A stretch of 64,000 nucleotides of DNA, from contig CM054158.1 in assembly GCA_028751875.1 (NCBI GenBank), positions 15,432,473-15,496,472 on the forward strand, in the 5' to 3' direction. Shown here piece after piece: positions 49,301-59,787 of this stretch. Within the stretch, counting starts at the first letter, position 1; the number at the start of each line of letters is the position of its first letter. The DNA comes from Rapana venosa. Taxonomy: Eukaryota; Mollusca; Gastropoda; Neogastropoda; Muricidae. The notes below the pieces were generated by a model. That model saw only the letters and a program-made list of their open reading frames with translations. It ran no database searches and was not told the DNA's origin. A program made the translations under genes and the position numbers.

Positions 49301-52225
49301 CGCTCAAATCCAACATCACTCATTCAAGAGTGCTAAATTTAGAGCACCCCTTCCTTTTACCTAGTCCGAGTGTGGTCAGTTTCTGCTATAGTTAGCACCA
49401 GCTGGCCCCAGCTGGGCTGGGATGGAATGGATAGCGGCTGAGAGCAGCTGAAAGTGGGCACAACTGATGGCTGTACCATATATTCAAAATTTTCTGAAAA
49501 GACCAAGCCCTCTGTATCTGTCTGTCTGTCTGTCAGGTTGGTGTGTTCAGACGTGATGGCCCGTGGTATGGATGTGGACAATGTGAAGTGCGTCATCTCC
49601 TACGACAACCCTCCTTTCATCAAGACCTACATTCACCGTGTGGGCCGCACCGCCAGGGCTGGGAGAGCTGGCACTGCTGTCTCCCTGCTGGAAAAGAAAG
49701 AGGTATCTTTCTTCGTTTTCGCTAGCCGCTGAGATTTCGGGAAAAGGGGGGAGGGGGGGGGCTTTTTAGTTGGGAAATATTTTTTATCATGCTTTGTTGC
49801 TCTCTGGTAAACAGATTTTTAGTTTATTCTGAAAAAAAAAATCTTGCATACATGAATATTTTTTTATCATGCTTTGTTGCTCTCTGGTAAACAGATTTTC
49901 AGTTTATTCTTAAAAAAGAAACAACTTGCTTACACGTTAAAAACCCATTCCGCCTTTCAGGAGGAGTAGGCCATTGCATGCCAGTAGGAATGGATGACCA
50001 AAACAACACCCCAGCATGTACATGGGTATCGTGTTTAAACACCATCTCTGAAGCTACCTCAATGGTGGAGGAACAAAATGGTTGCATACGCTAAAACCTC
50101 GTCGTTGGTGAATCTCGGAGCTCTAGCCAAGAAACAAAAAACAAAGATCCAACGGATATTAAATCATAAAATAATCAATGGGGCAGAGTTGAGTATGGGA
50201 AGTTTGAAGAGAAAGAATGTGGAGGAAGTAGGTGTGGAAGAAGAGTGGGGGCATTATTGGCATGCATTGCAGTTTCATTTTGGTGGGGGGGTTTTAGGGG
50301 GGGGGGGGGGGCTTGTTTTTGCATTTTGCTTGTCATACACAGATGTGACAATGTTTGTTTTACTGCATGATGATAAGTGGTGAGGATGATGTAACGATGC
50401 TGCTGTGGAAATGGATGTGCTTTGAGATTTCTTGACAGGGTTGTACTCTATGCTTTTGATCATAATATATCCTGGTTGATCAGTTGTTCAATCAGTTTGA
50501 ACAATGCTCACAAAAATCACATTTCAGTATTATCATTAAGAAATTTGTTCTTACATAGATGGCTTGATAAATAAAAAAAAAAGCAAATGCATTGCTTTTT
50601 CAATGTACCATCTGGAAATAAAAATTTGACTTAACATTTGTGAAGTGAATGAATTTCGACTGTGTGATCCCAATCTTCTCAACGAGCCTACAGGCAAACT
50701 CTTTCTAAACAGGAGGTGGCCAAACTTCAAACAAGCCCTACTAGTAACCAACCAGTAACCCAATACGCTAACCACTGCTGCACCAGGGTGGCTGGGTGTG
50801 GCCTGATGTTTTAATGCTGAAGTGTGACCTGATGTTTCAATGCTGAAGTGTGACCTGATGTTTCAATGCTGAAGTGTGACCTGATGTTTTAATGCTGAAG
50901 TGTGACCTGATGTTTCAATGCTGGAGTGTGACCTGATGTTGAAGTGTGACCTGATGTTTCGATGCTGAAGTGTGACCTGATGTTTCGATGCTGAAGTGTG
51001 ACCTGATGTCTCAATGCTGAAGTGTGACCTGATGTTTTGATGTTGGAAGTGTGACCTGATGTTTCAATGCTGAAGTGTGACCTGATGTTTCAATGCTGAA
51101 GTGTGACCTGATGTTTTAATGCTGAAGTGTGACCTGATGATTCAATGCTGAAGTGTGACCTGATGTTTTGATGTTGAAGTGTGACCTGATGTTTCAATGC
51201 TGAAGTGTGACCTGATGATTCAATGCTGAAGTGTGACCTGATGATTCAATGCTGAAGTGTGTCATGGTGTTTCAGTTTTTCCACTTCAAGAAGATGATGA
51301 GGGAGGCAGGGAAGTGGAAGAAGATTCATGAAATGAAGCTGTCCCGGACCGCCCTGAAGCCTCTGGTGGAACCCTTCCAGACTGCTCTCTCCCAGCTGCC
51401 GCAGATCATTAAGGTGAACTGTTGTGTTGCTTTACTTTGCTTTTTTGTCATGGTCGCACTGACAATGTTCATTTTCCTTGAAGGTGGAGTATAGCTGCCT
51501 TTATGTCAAGAGAACAACAACAAAAATAAAACAACAACAAAAAAACCCTCAGCCATACGTACAGAAATCTGCTTTCAGTATTTGGTTGGTAGGTTTGTTG
51601 TGAGTTAATAGGTTGAGATTTTGAAGTGAAAGATTACAAATGCACTTAATTTTTTTGTTTTGTTTTTGAATGATCGGTTGTTCTTTTGAAGTTGATTATG
51701 GTAGTGTGAAAAGAGACTTTACACAATTATACTGTAAATATCTAAGCCCCTGCAACACACTGGAAGAAGGGATGGAACGTTCCTATTGTCTATGGGTGGT
51801 GTTGTGTTGGGGGGGGGGGGTGTTGAGAGTGGAATTTTCGTGTGTGTCAGATAGTTATAACTTATGGATAATACCTCTGCTACAGGAACACTATTATCAC
51901 ATCAATATTTAGGGGGGGGGGGGGGGGGGATGGAAAGCACAGCAAACTTTGCACAAATTAAAAAGGGTATTTCTCCAAAAAGCATGAAATAAGTACTACT
52001 GAGAGAAATAGCAACACTTCTGAAAATTGATATTTACAGGATGGAAAAATTACCAAAGAATGTCCAAATGACCAAATAGTGTGTTTAGTTACAGAGGTAA
52101 GACAGATTTGTGTGTGGCTTTTTTAAAATGTCTGATATGCTTGTACTGAAGCCAGGTCCTTCACTGACTCAGGAGTCTGCTCTTCTCTGTTGCAGGAAGA
52201 GAAGAAGAAATATCCCAAGCACTGA
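37393..52225 (+). CDS. DDX51: ATP-dependent RNA helicase DDX51 (15 coding exons)
   Basis: Exons: 37393-38028, 39268-39451, 39725-39870, 40295-40411, 41326-41387, 42211-42318, 43378-43517, 44325-44346, 45438-45606, 46644-46705, 47551-47666, 48225-48341, 49537-49702, 51276-51413, 52196-52225; about 737 residues allowing one missing base. DDX51 is a nucleolar DEAD-box protein needed for 3' processing of 28S pre-rRNA. Residues 1-212 are Lys/Glu-rich and nuclear-type. Motifs in order: APTGSGKT (I), VVLPVRDLAEQV (Ia), VIDEADRMM (II), LLFSATLS (III), VLCFTNS (IV), SDVMARGMDVDNV (V), YIHRVGRTARAGRAG (VI). Exon 6 should carry TPGR but is frame-damaged; spliced as read, it meets a TGA at the start of exon 7. 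All other joins keep frame. The 3' end is EEKKKYPKH. The gene converges on ROPN1L. Confidence 0.92.
38268..38455 (+). repeat. Type-1 SINE fragment in DDX51 intron 1
   Basis: Body AACCTGTTCTGCCTCTGG, GTGCCAGTGGAAACAGATGA and a tail with AGCACATGAAATGATGAATG, ending in an AATTTAAATAAAAT-type run. The head is lost. Confidence 0.55.
40480..40790 (+). repeat. Repeat X copy in DDX51 intron 4
   Basis: CATGCTTCATCTTCAGGGCC, GACCCTGCCCTGCTTGTGG, GTGTTCAGTGATGCCTGTC and GAGTGAGTTGCCTGCCTGGG match the plus-strand copy at 26800-27240. Confidence 0.55.
41130..41215 (+). repeat. Type-2 SINE tail fragment
   Basis: TCCCCAAAGTCGGAATGGGG and ATCTTACCATTGGTGAACC, in DDX51 intron 4. Confidence 0.45.
42211..42318 (+). 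other. DDX51: DDX51 coding exon 6 with frame lesions
   Basis: The exon opens well (GVYHSLVDIV) and has good splice sites (TTCCACAG acceptor; TTTCCTG|GTCCTT donor). The expected TPGR motif region reads CVPTWCQ instead. The frame is regained at VDLVPP and FDLST, and the expected LRFL just before the donor is readable only one frame over. One base must be restored near ACCTAC (about 42306) for exon 7 to be read in frame. Compensating indels near 42248-42262 would explain the lost TPGR. All other DDX51 exons are clean, so these may be assembly errors rather than gene death. Confidence 0.7.
42415..42690. repeat. ACTG / TGTC tetranucleotide array
   Basis: About 65 units of GACT and GTCT in alternating blocks, starting about 95 bp after the exon 6 donor within DDX51 intron 6. 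A Ser/Gln-rich reverse frame is purely repeat-derived. Confidence 0.95.
42720..42975 (-). repeat. Type-2 SINE copy with poly-C insertion
   Basis: CTTGAGCTCCAAGGTTCATG and TGAGACTTTTGCGTATGC (antisense tail) are interrupted by 24 C (42782-42805). The antisense body follows (ACGCATGCGCAAGATGTTCT). Confidence 0.5.
42985..43215 (-). repeat. Purine-rich repeat, family P (antisense)
   Basis: Reversed, this gives the GGACCAAGAAGGCAAAA and AGGAAGAAAAGGACGAGG purine block and the CAAATATGTGTCG front. It matches 10180 and 17420. The DDX51 exon 7 acceptor array follows about 15 bp later. Confidence 0.5.
43231..43377 (+). repeat. ~40-bp degenerate array ending at the DDX51 exon 7 acceptor
   Basis: Three to four units with AATATCTTGAAACAGG and GATTGTGACTGTAGTATC lead into the real acceptor GATGGCAG|GTGATTGAC. 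One unit contains ACACAG|GTGATATTC, closely like the real junction. Confidence 0.6.
43618..43690 (-). repeat. LINE-associated 3' fragment, second copy
   Basis: Same as 15557-15626 (GTTTCTCCCAGGGGAGGTTT, TGATGAGCCTTCTCCATC), again bordered by a CTT run that is its GAA-type tail. It lies in DDX51 intron 7. Confidence 0.45.
44325..44346 (+). CDS. DDX51: DDX51 exon 8, a 22-nt microexon
   Basis: The sequence TTTGTTTCAG|TGCC...GCCT|GTAAGT encodes the last two bases needed for a codon-complete S-ASCNQLP. This joins exon 7 (...PLTIA) to exon 9 (LQKLLFSATL) in frame and fits the variable linker before motif III in DDX51. Both splice sites are near consensus. Its small size makes it easy for gene finders to miss. 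Confidence 0.85.
44600..44770 (-). repeat. SINE pieces: type-2 tail joined to a type-1 end
   Basis: TTCCTTGGCTAGTGCTCTGG and CATTAAGATAGCTGCATTCC (antisense type-2 tail) are followed within 40 bp by a sense type-1 end (GCACATGAGTACTTATTCC...AAATAAAAGAATTTAAA). Confidence 0.5.
44885..45420 (+). repeat. A/C-rich low-complexity tract upstream of DDX51 exon 9
   Basis: About 500 bp consist almost only of CA, CCCTACCCCC and CTCCC units and run into the exon 9 acceptor (CCCACCAG). It forms an exceptionally long polypyrimidine-like region in the pre-mRNA. A Pro/His/Thr frame across it is an artefact. Confidence 0.9.
45607..45990 (+). repeat. G/T-rich low-complexity tract downstream of DDX51 exon 9
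   Basis: Starting within 25 bp of the exon 9 donor, the intron runs TTGTAGGGTAGGGGGTTGTA, GGTGGGTGGG, GT runs and a long G run. Units such as GTAGGGTAGGGGG are complementary to CCCCCTACCC-type units in the tract before exon 9. Confidence 0.85.
46300..46385 (-). repeat. SINE body fragment with the GGGGAGAG palindrome
   Basis: ACTCTCCTTGGGGAGAGCAG...CACGCAGAGAAATCTGCC...AAAGTGG is the reverse of the composite-SINE body, without head or tail. It lies in DDX51 intron 9. Confidence 0.6.
46436..46643 (+). repeat. 45-bp minisatellite ending at the DDX51 exon 10 acceptor
   Basis: Four units of about 45 bp contain TTGTGTTGTTTTTGTTATGG then CAG (AG ends at 46469, 46514, 46559 and 46605), then ATGAAATGCTGTATGAGTTG. 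The last, altered unit ends at the real acceptor GAACTGTTGCAG (46643). Each unit offers a T-rich tract plus CAG, so these are potential decoy acceptors. Confidence 0.85.
47135..47225 (-). repeat. Type-2 SINE tail fragment
   Basis: CCAATGGTGAGATTTTGAGT, TGAAGGTAGCCACATTTC and TTCAGGGATGTATG (antisense tail) in DDX51 intron 10. Confidence 0.5.
47815..48040 (-). mobile_element. SINE, type-1 tail, head missing
   Basis: Antisense tail TTTTGAGGATAATGGAATAA, body CACAATGGCCTACTCTTCCG, CAAGATGTTCTGTATGC and GGTTTATAGTCTCATACG. It lies in DDX51 intron 11. Confidence 0.65.
48485..48812 (-). mobile_element. tRNA-derived SINE, type-1 tail, near full length
   Basis: The antisense tail (ATCGAGGATAATGGAATAAG) is followed by the body (GTTCCCACCGGCACACAATG, TAAGATGTTCTGCGTGCATT, ACGGGGCCTCGGTTTATAAT). 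The head is GGGAATCAAACCCGGGTCG (B box antisense) and TTCTAACCATTAGGCTATTT (A box antisense). It lies in DDX51 intron 12. Confidence 0.75.
48815..49055 (-). repeat. Partial SINE, type-2 tail
   Basis: GAGCTCTGGTATTTGCCAGT, GCCATTAAGGTAGCTGCAGT and GGCGCCAGTGTGCATGCATT are the antisense type-2 tail, followed by an eroded body. It sits directly beside the type-1 copy at 48485-48812, so the two tail types lie back to back. Confidence 0.6.
49290..49475 (+). repeat. Interspersed repeat Y, second copy
   Basis: Matches 15090-15330 (CAGCGCTCAAATCCAACATC, CTAGTCCGAGTGTGGTCAGT). It ends about 60 bp before the DDX51 exon 13 acceptor. Confidence 0.55.
49915..50140 (+). repeat. SINE copy, type-2 tail, head missing
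   Basis: Body CTTACACGTTAAAAACCC, GGAGTAGGCCATTGCATGCC and tail CACCATCTCTGAAGCTACC, GCATACGCTAAAACCTC, GGAGCTCTAGCCAAGAAAC, ending in an A-rich run. It lies in DDX51 intron 13. Confidence 0.65.
50385..50795 (-). mobile_element. tRNA-derived SINE, family 3
   Basis: Antisense copy with GACAGGGTTGTACTCTATGC, CGACTGTGTGATCCCAATCT and a head at the right end (AGTAACCCAATACGCTAACC, ACTGCTGCACCAGGGTGGCT). It matches 27335-27645. The 26-bp minisatellite follows directly. Confidence 0.65.
50795..51275 (+). repeat. 26-bp minisatellite ending at the DDX51 exon 14 acceptor
   Basis: About 18 units of CTGAAGTGTGACCTGATGTTTCAATG occur with single-base variants (TTTTAATG, GATTCAATG, TTTCGATG). The final unit reads GTGTGTCATGGTGTTTCAG and is the real acceptor of exon 14 (51275). 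Other units have TTTCAATG, lacking the AG. Confidence 0.9.
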
Positions 52226-53126
52226 GGCTGGACCCTGCCTGCAGTTCTACAGTCTTTGTGTTGACATTGAAAATATACCTCAATTCTTGGTATTCACTTC
52301 TTACCTCTTAGATATAAGTGAACACATATTATTGCAAGTCAAGTAAAAAAAAACAGAACAAAAAAACAACTAGCAATGCCCTGTCTATTTTGAGTAAAGA
52401 ATGGAAGAATCATGTAAAATGCAGACACCTTTTCCAGTCACAGGAAAATTCAGGAATGACTTTTAGAAGAAGATATATTAGTGTATCTGACATGTTTCAT
52501 TTTTGGGAAGACAGGCATAACTGACTTGACTCATTTACAGCTAGCTTGGAGGTTGCAGGATGATTTGGTTAAAAGCAGTATCCAAGTTTGAAGGAAGGAG
52601 ATGTGTATAATAGCTTTGTGAACAGAGTGTTGGATTTGTAACCTGACACTTTTCTAAGGCAAGGCTAGTCACTGCTGAGGTGTTCATTTGTTGGGAGCTT
52701 TCTGGTGAGCCAATTGCGTTTCTCTGTGATTCCAATGGATGAGACTGTAAACCAAGGTTCAGTATGTGAACACATGAATAACATCCAGCACATTGTTTCG
52801 TTCACTGTCTGGACATACACCTAATAATGTGGGGATGGTTACCCTACTGTAAATACTGTAAATACGAATGTCCATTTTATCGGTATCTGGCCTCATAATT
52901 ATGAAATAGTTTGAACTGTGATCATCTATGCAAAGCCTTGCTATCCAGTAGCAGTCGACATTGTTGTGGAAAGGGTTGTTTGTAGAGAGGAACGGGAAAC
53001 TGAATTGTGGAATACTATGTATAGCAGGTGTGGCTGTGAAGAGAGGAAAAAAAGGTAGCAACCTGTGTGAAAGGTTGAGCAGTGTGTGTTGTCTGCTGCC
53101 TGTGTGTATGTATGGTGTATGGTGTA

Positions 53127-53165
<39 letters not shown>

Positions 53166-53348
53166 AGAGATATGTGTGTGTATGTGAATCAGTGATGTGT
53201 GTGATTATTTGGGACATGAATAAAGGGAGTAAAAGAGCTATGTTAAGTATGTGTGCATTTGTGTGTGAGAGAGAAATGCTAAGGTTTTCAGATTTAGCAT
53301 GGATGTGATTGCAACAAAAAACTATTTGTGCTGAATGGTCTGGTTTTT

Positions 53349-53354
53349 AATAAA
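53349..53354 (+). terminator. Candidate poly(A) signal of DDX51
   Basis: AATAAA in TTTTTAATAAAAATGTC lies about 1.1 kb after the stop. An alternative AATAAA is at 53219. The 3' UTR between (52226-53370) holds a GT run (53130-53162) and no other recognisable element. Confidence 0.4.
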
Positions 53355-53449
53355 AATGTCATTAATACATGTATGTATCTTTACTGTTGTCATGACTGAG
53401 ATTTCACACAGACACACACACTTCAGCATTAAATATTAGCCTGATAGTC

Positions 53450-53760
53450 CATTATGGGGATGGGATAGCTCAGTGGTCAGAGCACTCATTTTCCCCAAGC
53501 TAAGGTTAAGTAACATTGAGCGTGGTTACTAAGTAGATGGGCGACTGTTTGCGCGCCTTGGCTTCAGAACAATTCCCTACTTCACCCAGCTGTAAATGGG
53601 TACCTGCCCTCTTTGGGGTCAGGAAAGGTAAAGCAGCGAGGGAGAGGAGATGGGAACCGCCCTCAGTATGCTGGCCCCTGGAGAAGCTGAGGTCTCTGAC
53701 ATCTCGCTCCCCTACGACCACATAGGTTATGAGAACATCTTTACCACCTTTTACCTATTA
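53450..53760 (+). mobile_element. tRNA-derived SINE, family 4
   Basis: The head GGGATAGCTCAGTGGTCAGA is an A box. The B box is eroded. The body contains CACCCAGCTGTAAATGGGTA, CCTGCCCTCTTTGGGGTCAG and TCTGACATCTCGCTCCCCTA. It ends near a TTTACCACCTTTTACCTATT stretch. No second copy was noticed in the window. It was considered as a tRNA gene and rejected because no cloverleaf closes. Confidence 0.55.
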
Positions 53761-53761
53761 T

Positions 53762-55490
53762 AGCTAAGAGGATTCCAGAAATAGTGTCAACTGAATTGCA
53801 CTGTAACAATCTGTTGCTAATGTACCTGAAGTATTAGAGCTACTTTTCCCTTTAAAAGACTAAAAAGAGTACTACATTTTTAGAGCAAGTTTATCACTGC
53901 AGACACCAGAACTCATTGCATTGACTTGAAAGTCAACAGTTCAGACATTCCTCCATTCTTTTCTGCTTTGCTCTTTCACTTTGCTTTCTTGTTTTGTTAA
54001 TGATGGGAGTAAGATCATTTAACCTTTCTTTATTCACATCACCAGTAAAATTTTGGTGCCGCATTTTTTGGTGTCAGCCGATTTTAAAGAAAGAAAAAAA
54101 AAGAGATGTCTACTGCCTTCATATGCTTGTTTTCTACTTCTGAACCATTGGCAGCATAACAGTTAGGCATCAAGCACCCTACTCACTCAACCAACTGCCT
54201 CCCAGATATGAATGCAATGTGCAGATGAATAAACAGGTTCCCATTTTGAGTATAAATGCAGCATTAACAGTTGGCCAGTTTGTTACCTAAGTGTACCATC
54301 AGTGGTGAAAGGGTTCAAGGAAAAAACACTGAACAGCATTTGTTTTTAATCTGCTACAGTTCTTAGTTATGTTTTGGCATTATACTAGTTGATGTCCTAC
54401 TAAAATTGCAAATCAAAGACACCCAGGAAACAATGTCTTAGAGAGTGACAGAAAAGTGTATGTTACTGCCTTTTGTGAAAACTGAAACAGGAGGGGAAAA
54501 GGCACTTACGGTTTTACTCTTAGTTTATGTTCTTCCAGAGCAGGCAGTCTGCCAAAAATACAGCTTCCTGCATGTCTATGTACATGTACTTGCACAAGTG
54601 TATGTGAGGGGGAGGGAAGGGATTGTAACTTCACATGCATTTTCAGTTAGTATTTGCTCCATGTTCAAAGATTCTAGTAGTCTTAGTCCTGCCGTAAAGC
54701 CTCAAAAATGTCCCAAGCATTCATACATAAGTTCGCTCATATACATATACATCACAGGCAAACTTGCATGCAAGCATACCTTCTTTCAACAGCTCATGCA
54801 CAACCCACAAATGACAACACTTTATATCATACAGTTCTCATGTTTTAATATTTGGTCTTAGTTTTGTGACAAGTGTTGATGTACAGTATCACACAGCATA
54901 AATTTACTTTCAATGTCAGACAATGCAAACTGGACGGACTGTTAAAAGTGTCTGTTTCCTTTAAACAAAATCTGCAAGATGAAAACCTGATGAGTTCCTA
55001 AAAATATAAACCAGGTAATATCAGCATTAATTATAGCAACTGTCTATACCTTTCTTTGTAGTGTGAAGCCAAAACTTTGGACAGAAAGCTCACAGTATGG
55101 CTTTTCTTTACACACAATGACACACATACACATTCTTTCTAACAAATACATACACACACACAAACTCAAACACACATTTCTCTCACATTTCAGTTGGGGG
55201 AATGGAAATTTTTTCAGTGGGGCGGGGTGTGCACCTGAACAATTATAGTACACACAAGCATTGCAGGAAAGAAAATTTTAAAATGAAACAGAAGCAATTT
55301 TGTTTTACTTTTTTTTTCCAATATTTTTCCCGGTCTTTGATATAAATACAAAGCTGGAATAAGGTGAGTATGTTCAAAAGTCCATGATCAGAGGCACTGC
55401 AGTCAGAAATGCCAGAGCAGATGATGGTGAGAGGAGAATGATGGACGGAGGAGTAAGGATGGCCCAGGCCTGGGAAGACCAGAAGAAGAT
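53762..55490. other. Intergenic stretch between convergent DDX51 and ROPN1L
   Basis: AT-rich sequence with no recognisable coding exon, SINE or LINE. One open frame (54445-54861) has no protein-like features or splice-linked partners. The part nearest 55490 presumably includes the ROPN1L 3' UTR; I could not fix its poly(A) signal. Confidence 0.4.
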
Positions 55491-58400
55491 TCATGACAGC
55501 TGAGGACAGTCGGGGCTCAGGAAATTGCGCGGCATCACGTAACCCTCCTGCTTGTCCCTGTGCAACACCATAGGTACAAGAGTGTTCAATAATGGTTTCT
55601 TTTCTGTGCAAAAGTATCAAAAACAGAGACCAAAACAAACAATAAAACTCCTATCTTAAAACTCGCAACAGTTTCTAGTACATGTACAGATATTAAATCA
55701 AAGGTACAGTAGAATACACACTAACTCTTATCTTGGGACTAAGTTTTTTTGCTTGTTTCTTGTCTGTATATGAGTATAAGAAACAGGCATGCGCAAATGC
55801 AATGAAACTCATGTCTTAATTAAGACTAGTGGTTTCTTGTCTGTATAAAAGCAGATATGGGCAATTGGAATGAAACCAAAACAACTTAAGGACTGGAGAT
55901 GACTTCTTATCTGTGAACAAGTATAAAATGTCTGTTCAGCAAGAGTAGTAGTCTACAATGGAGTAGATCAGGAAAATGTCAATTAGAATGTGATCAGAAA
56001 CATACACAATACTACACAATAACCTACGTCAAGTGTGTGATCAGAAACATGCCCAAAACTTGTGTTCTTCGTCTTTTTGCCCATCAACAACTCCCTGTTC
56101 TTCCTCCCTCTCATTTTCTGCCTGCGTATGCAAATTCCACCTGAATTTGTGATCATATATACTAAAATACAGCCATTTATTCTCTGACTGCCTTGTAATT
56201 TCTGGCCTCACTTTAAAAAAAAATTTTTAACATCACTTTCATTTGTCCTACATTTCCCATTTCCCCCTTCAACATGTGATTTAGTAGATAAGGTTTAGCA
56301 TGTATGGAATATTTTGTACACAGTAACACTTCTCAATAAACAGACGGTGAGGCACCCCCTCCTATGGCCATGCTAGACCAATTTGCCTTTCACTTCATTT
56401 CATGTTGCTTATAGCCCTGCCCATCATGAAGGCCATATCAGGGCTGTCAACACCCTCTTTTATCCCAAACTTCTATCAACTTTCAATTCAAGTTCAAATT
56501 CAACAAACACTGATTCTTTCAAATTGCAAATACCAGCAAGCAACCTGCAACCCACACATTCAATTGTACATTACTTTAACTATCCTATTTCTGAAAGAAA
56601 ATAAGACCAGGCTGTGCTATGGACGCCAGCTTAATTAAAAGAAACGACAAAGAAAACACTGTCTGGATGACTTACACATCATACTGGAGGTGGTTGATAA
56701 CATCGTTGATCTGCTGGGTGGAGATCTCTCCATCCACTTTGGCCAGGTACTGGTAGAGGTCCTTGAAGAGAGGGAAGGGAATGCGTGCCGGGCCTCCCTC
56801 CGGGTCTGCCGTCAGGATCTCACATATCACCTTCATGGCATCCGTGATATTCTGTCCAGAATCACAAAAGAAAGAAAGTTCTCTTTTTAAAAAAAACTCC
56901 TTTGGGCATAGAGGATGATATAGTCATGTGGCAACAAAATGTTAACACTTTGAAATTCAGCCTAAACAATCACTGACAAACTACAAAATCAATGGTGAGT
57001 TAAGAAATGCAATATTTTCTAACCTTTCAAAGTTTGATCAATTTCCCCAACTTTGAGCATATTGCACACAATTGAGAACTGATCTCGGTCACAGATACTT
57101 TAAGGGTGTATTGTTGATTCTGAAGATCCAAGAGCTTCTCAATTGGGATATTCCATTATGGAATTAAATTTGTCTCCAACTGCTCTTACATTTCAATATC
57201 AACAAAGACATCACTGATAATCACTAATGTTCAATCTGTTTCAGTTTAGAATATATACTTGAAATTTGCGCTGTTTTCTTTCTGATTAGGAAGTCAGACC
57301 AGTCTCTCTACACTTTGCATTGGTTTGTACATAATTTAAAGTCATAGCAGATTCCTCTGTATGAAATTTGGGCAACTCTTTCTGGAAGAGCGCATCACCA
57401 CAATCACAGTGACAACCCCCTATCCCCCATAGCTTTTATTTTAGTTGCAAGAATATTTCTGTGTGAGAGTGGTGGCTTTTTTCTAATAGAATTTTTCCTG
57501 GGACAATTCCTTTGTTGCATGGAGCTGCTCTTTTACATATGCAAATTGCTACAGATGGGGCCTTGTGTAATACCTGCACCTTCACTCCTGATAGAGAAAA
57601 AGTCCTGCTTCAGGCAAGAATCAAACCGACAAACCCGTCACCTTTCTAAAGAATATGCTATTGTTAGGCCATCAATCTAGTTTCTGCTTCACAGCAGCTT
57701 TGGTTGACACCACAATACACAAAATATATGGGGGAAAAGGACAAATGTAAGACCATGCCACACAATATGATCCTTACTTACTGAAATATATCTAAAATTT
57801 CTCTCATATTTTCTATTGCAGACATTGAGCTTCTGAAACACTTAAAAAAAACCACATTAGGTTTCATAGTCTTTAACAGTTTAAGACAAGCATGTATACC
57901 TGAGCTGTGAAAACAGTAAAATCTTCTGAACAAAAAAAGAGAAGGAAAAAAAAAGATGGACCTACATCTCCCAAGGCAGAAGCCGCCAGAGCGAAGAAGC
58001 GGTTCCACTCCACCTGCCCGCTGAAGCTGCCAACACGTACAAGGTCATCAAACTGTTCTTTGGGCAGAGCCAGGTCCAGCCACTTTTCCTCAATCTGACT
58101 CAAGGGAATGGTCTTTTTGGGACCCAGCTGCAAACGACATGATCAACTTTTAGATGCTAACTGACTGTAAACCTATTTTTGATAGAAAGAACAGTTACTT
58201 GTGTGTATACTGAACAGTTGACACCTGAATAAATGACTAAGTCTACCCGTTTAAATAGAATACATAAAAACATACACTTAACTATTTGTATAGAGAAAAA
58301 GTCACTTGTGTTAGTACTGAGCTCATGACATGAATAAAGCTATCCATTCATATAGAGTACATAAAAACATACACTAAAGTACCTGTTAACCTATTTCTAT

Positions 58401-59756
58401 AGAAAAAATAAGTCAGTTGCATTTGTACTGAATATAAGATACCAAAATAAATGAATGAACTGATCCATTAATAGGGTACATACACACTCATGGATGTGAT
58501 TGCAACGCCAAACACAATTTGTTCAATGGTATACAAACTTTCAAAAATTTTTTACTGCTTTTAAATTGTTAATGCATCATTTCCTGTTTGAGGTATGTTT
58601 GTAATGGAAAGTAGGTTAAAAGATTTTTTGTTAGTTTGAAAATGCACTAGTTGAGAACAACACTATTGAACTGATAGCCTCTTACCTGTTTGTTGAGCAC
58701 CTTGAGAAGACCGGGCGTCAAGCCAGTGTCTGTTTTCTGAGTGGACACAGGCATCTCCAGTCTTTCCTTCACGGGAGGCATCTCCCCTTTGGCCATGGCG
58801 CGGAAATAGCTGGTAGTCAGTGGAAGGGGAAAAAAGTTATTCAGTGAACCACAGTGTAGGAGTTGAGCATCAGTAATGGGATGGAGCAAGGCAAACAGCA
58901 TCACTGACAAATTTACATCAAAGTTTGAACAAATCATGTCTTTTCCTTTCACATGTGTGAGGATGTTAGAGCACACCCACCCACATACACACCCACACAC
59001 CACAAGATATCAAAAAGAAAGATGAGGGCAGGACTTAGTTCTCAAGGCATGTCTGCAATGCTACAAATAAATTCAATCCAAGTAGTTCTGACAAACCACA
59101 CAGAATAAAATACTATTAAGTCAGAAGAACTGAAAAAGGTCTGAGAGTCAGGCAGAAAATAATATGGACATATTTCCATCTCAGCATGATACCTTAAACA
59201 AATAACAGTTTAACATGGAAACTCTGTTAATTCTAGATTGTGCTATAAAACATACTGAGAAACTAATAAAATGAAATATTCAATGAGCCATGCATTAACC
59301 AATAGACTTTTTTTTAACCCTCTTGTTGTTGGATTCTACGGAGCTAAACTGCCTGTAGATTTTAATTCTTTGAAGGTTTTCTACCTCCATCTGACTTACT
59401 TTACTCCTAAGACAATTGTGTGTGTACATAATAATAATAATAATGTATGGAATTTACATAGCGCTGAATCTTGTAAAGCAACAAATCAAAGCGCTCAGAT
59501 TTTATTTCATACCACTTTAAGTCACGGCAGATTTCTCTCCGTGAAATTCGGGCTGCTCTCCCCGGGGAGAGCGGGAGAACGCGTCGCCACTTAGCGCTGC
59601 GCCACCCTTTCACCCTTTTTTTTTTTTTTTTTTTTTTTCTACAGCTGTATTTGTTTCCCTATCAGAGTGGCTTTTTTCTAAGAATTTTGCCAGGGACAAC
59701 TCTCTTGTTGCCGTGGGTTTTTTTTATGTGCGCTAAATAATTACTTGTAACACACG

Positions 59757-59787
<31 letters not shown>

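Noticed and set aside
53450..53525. tRNA gene starting GGGATAGCTCAGTGG
   Set aside because: The B box is eroded and no cloverleaf forms; it is better read as a SINE head.
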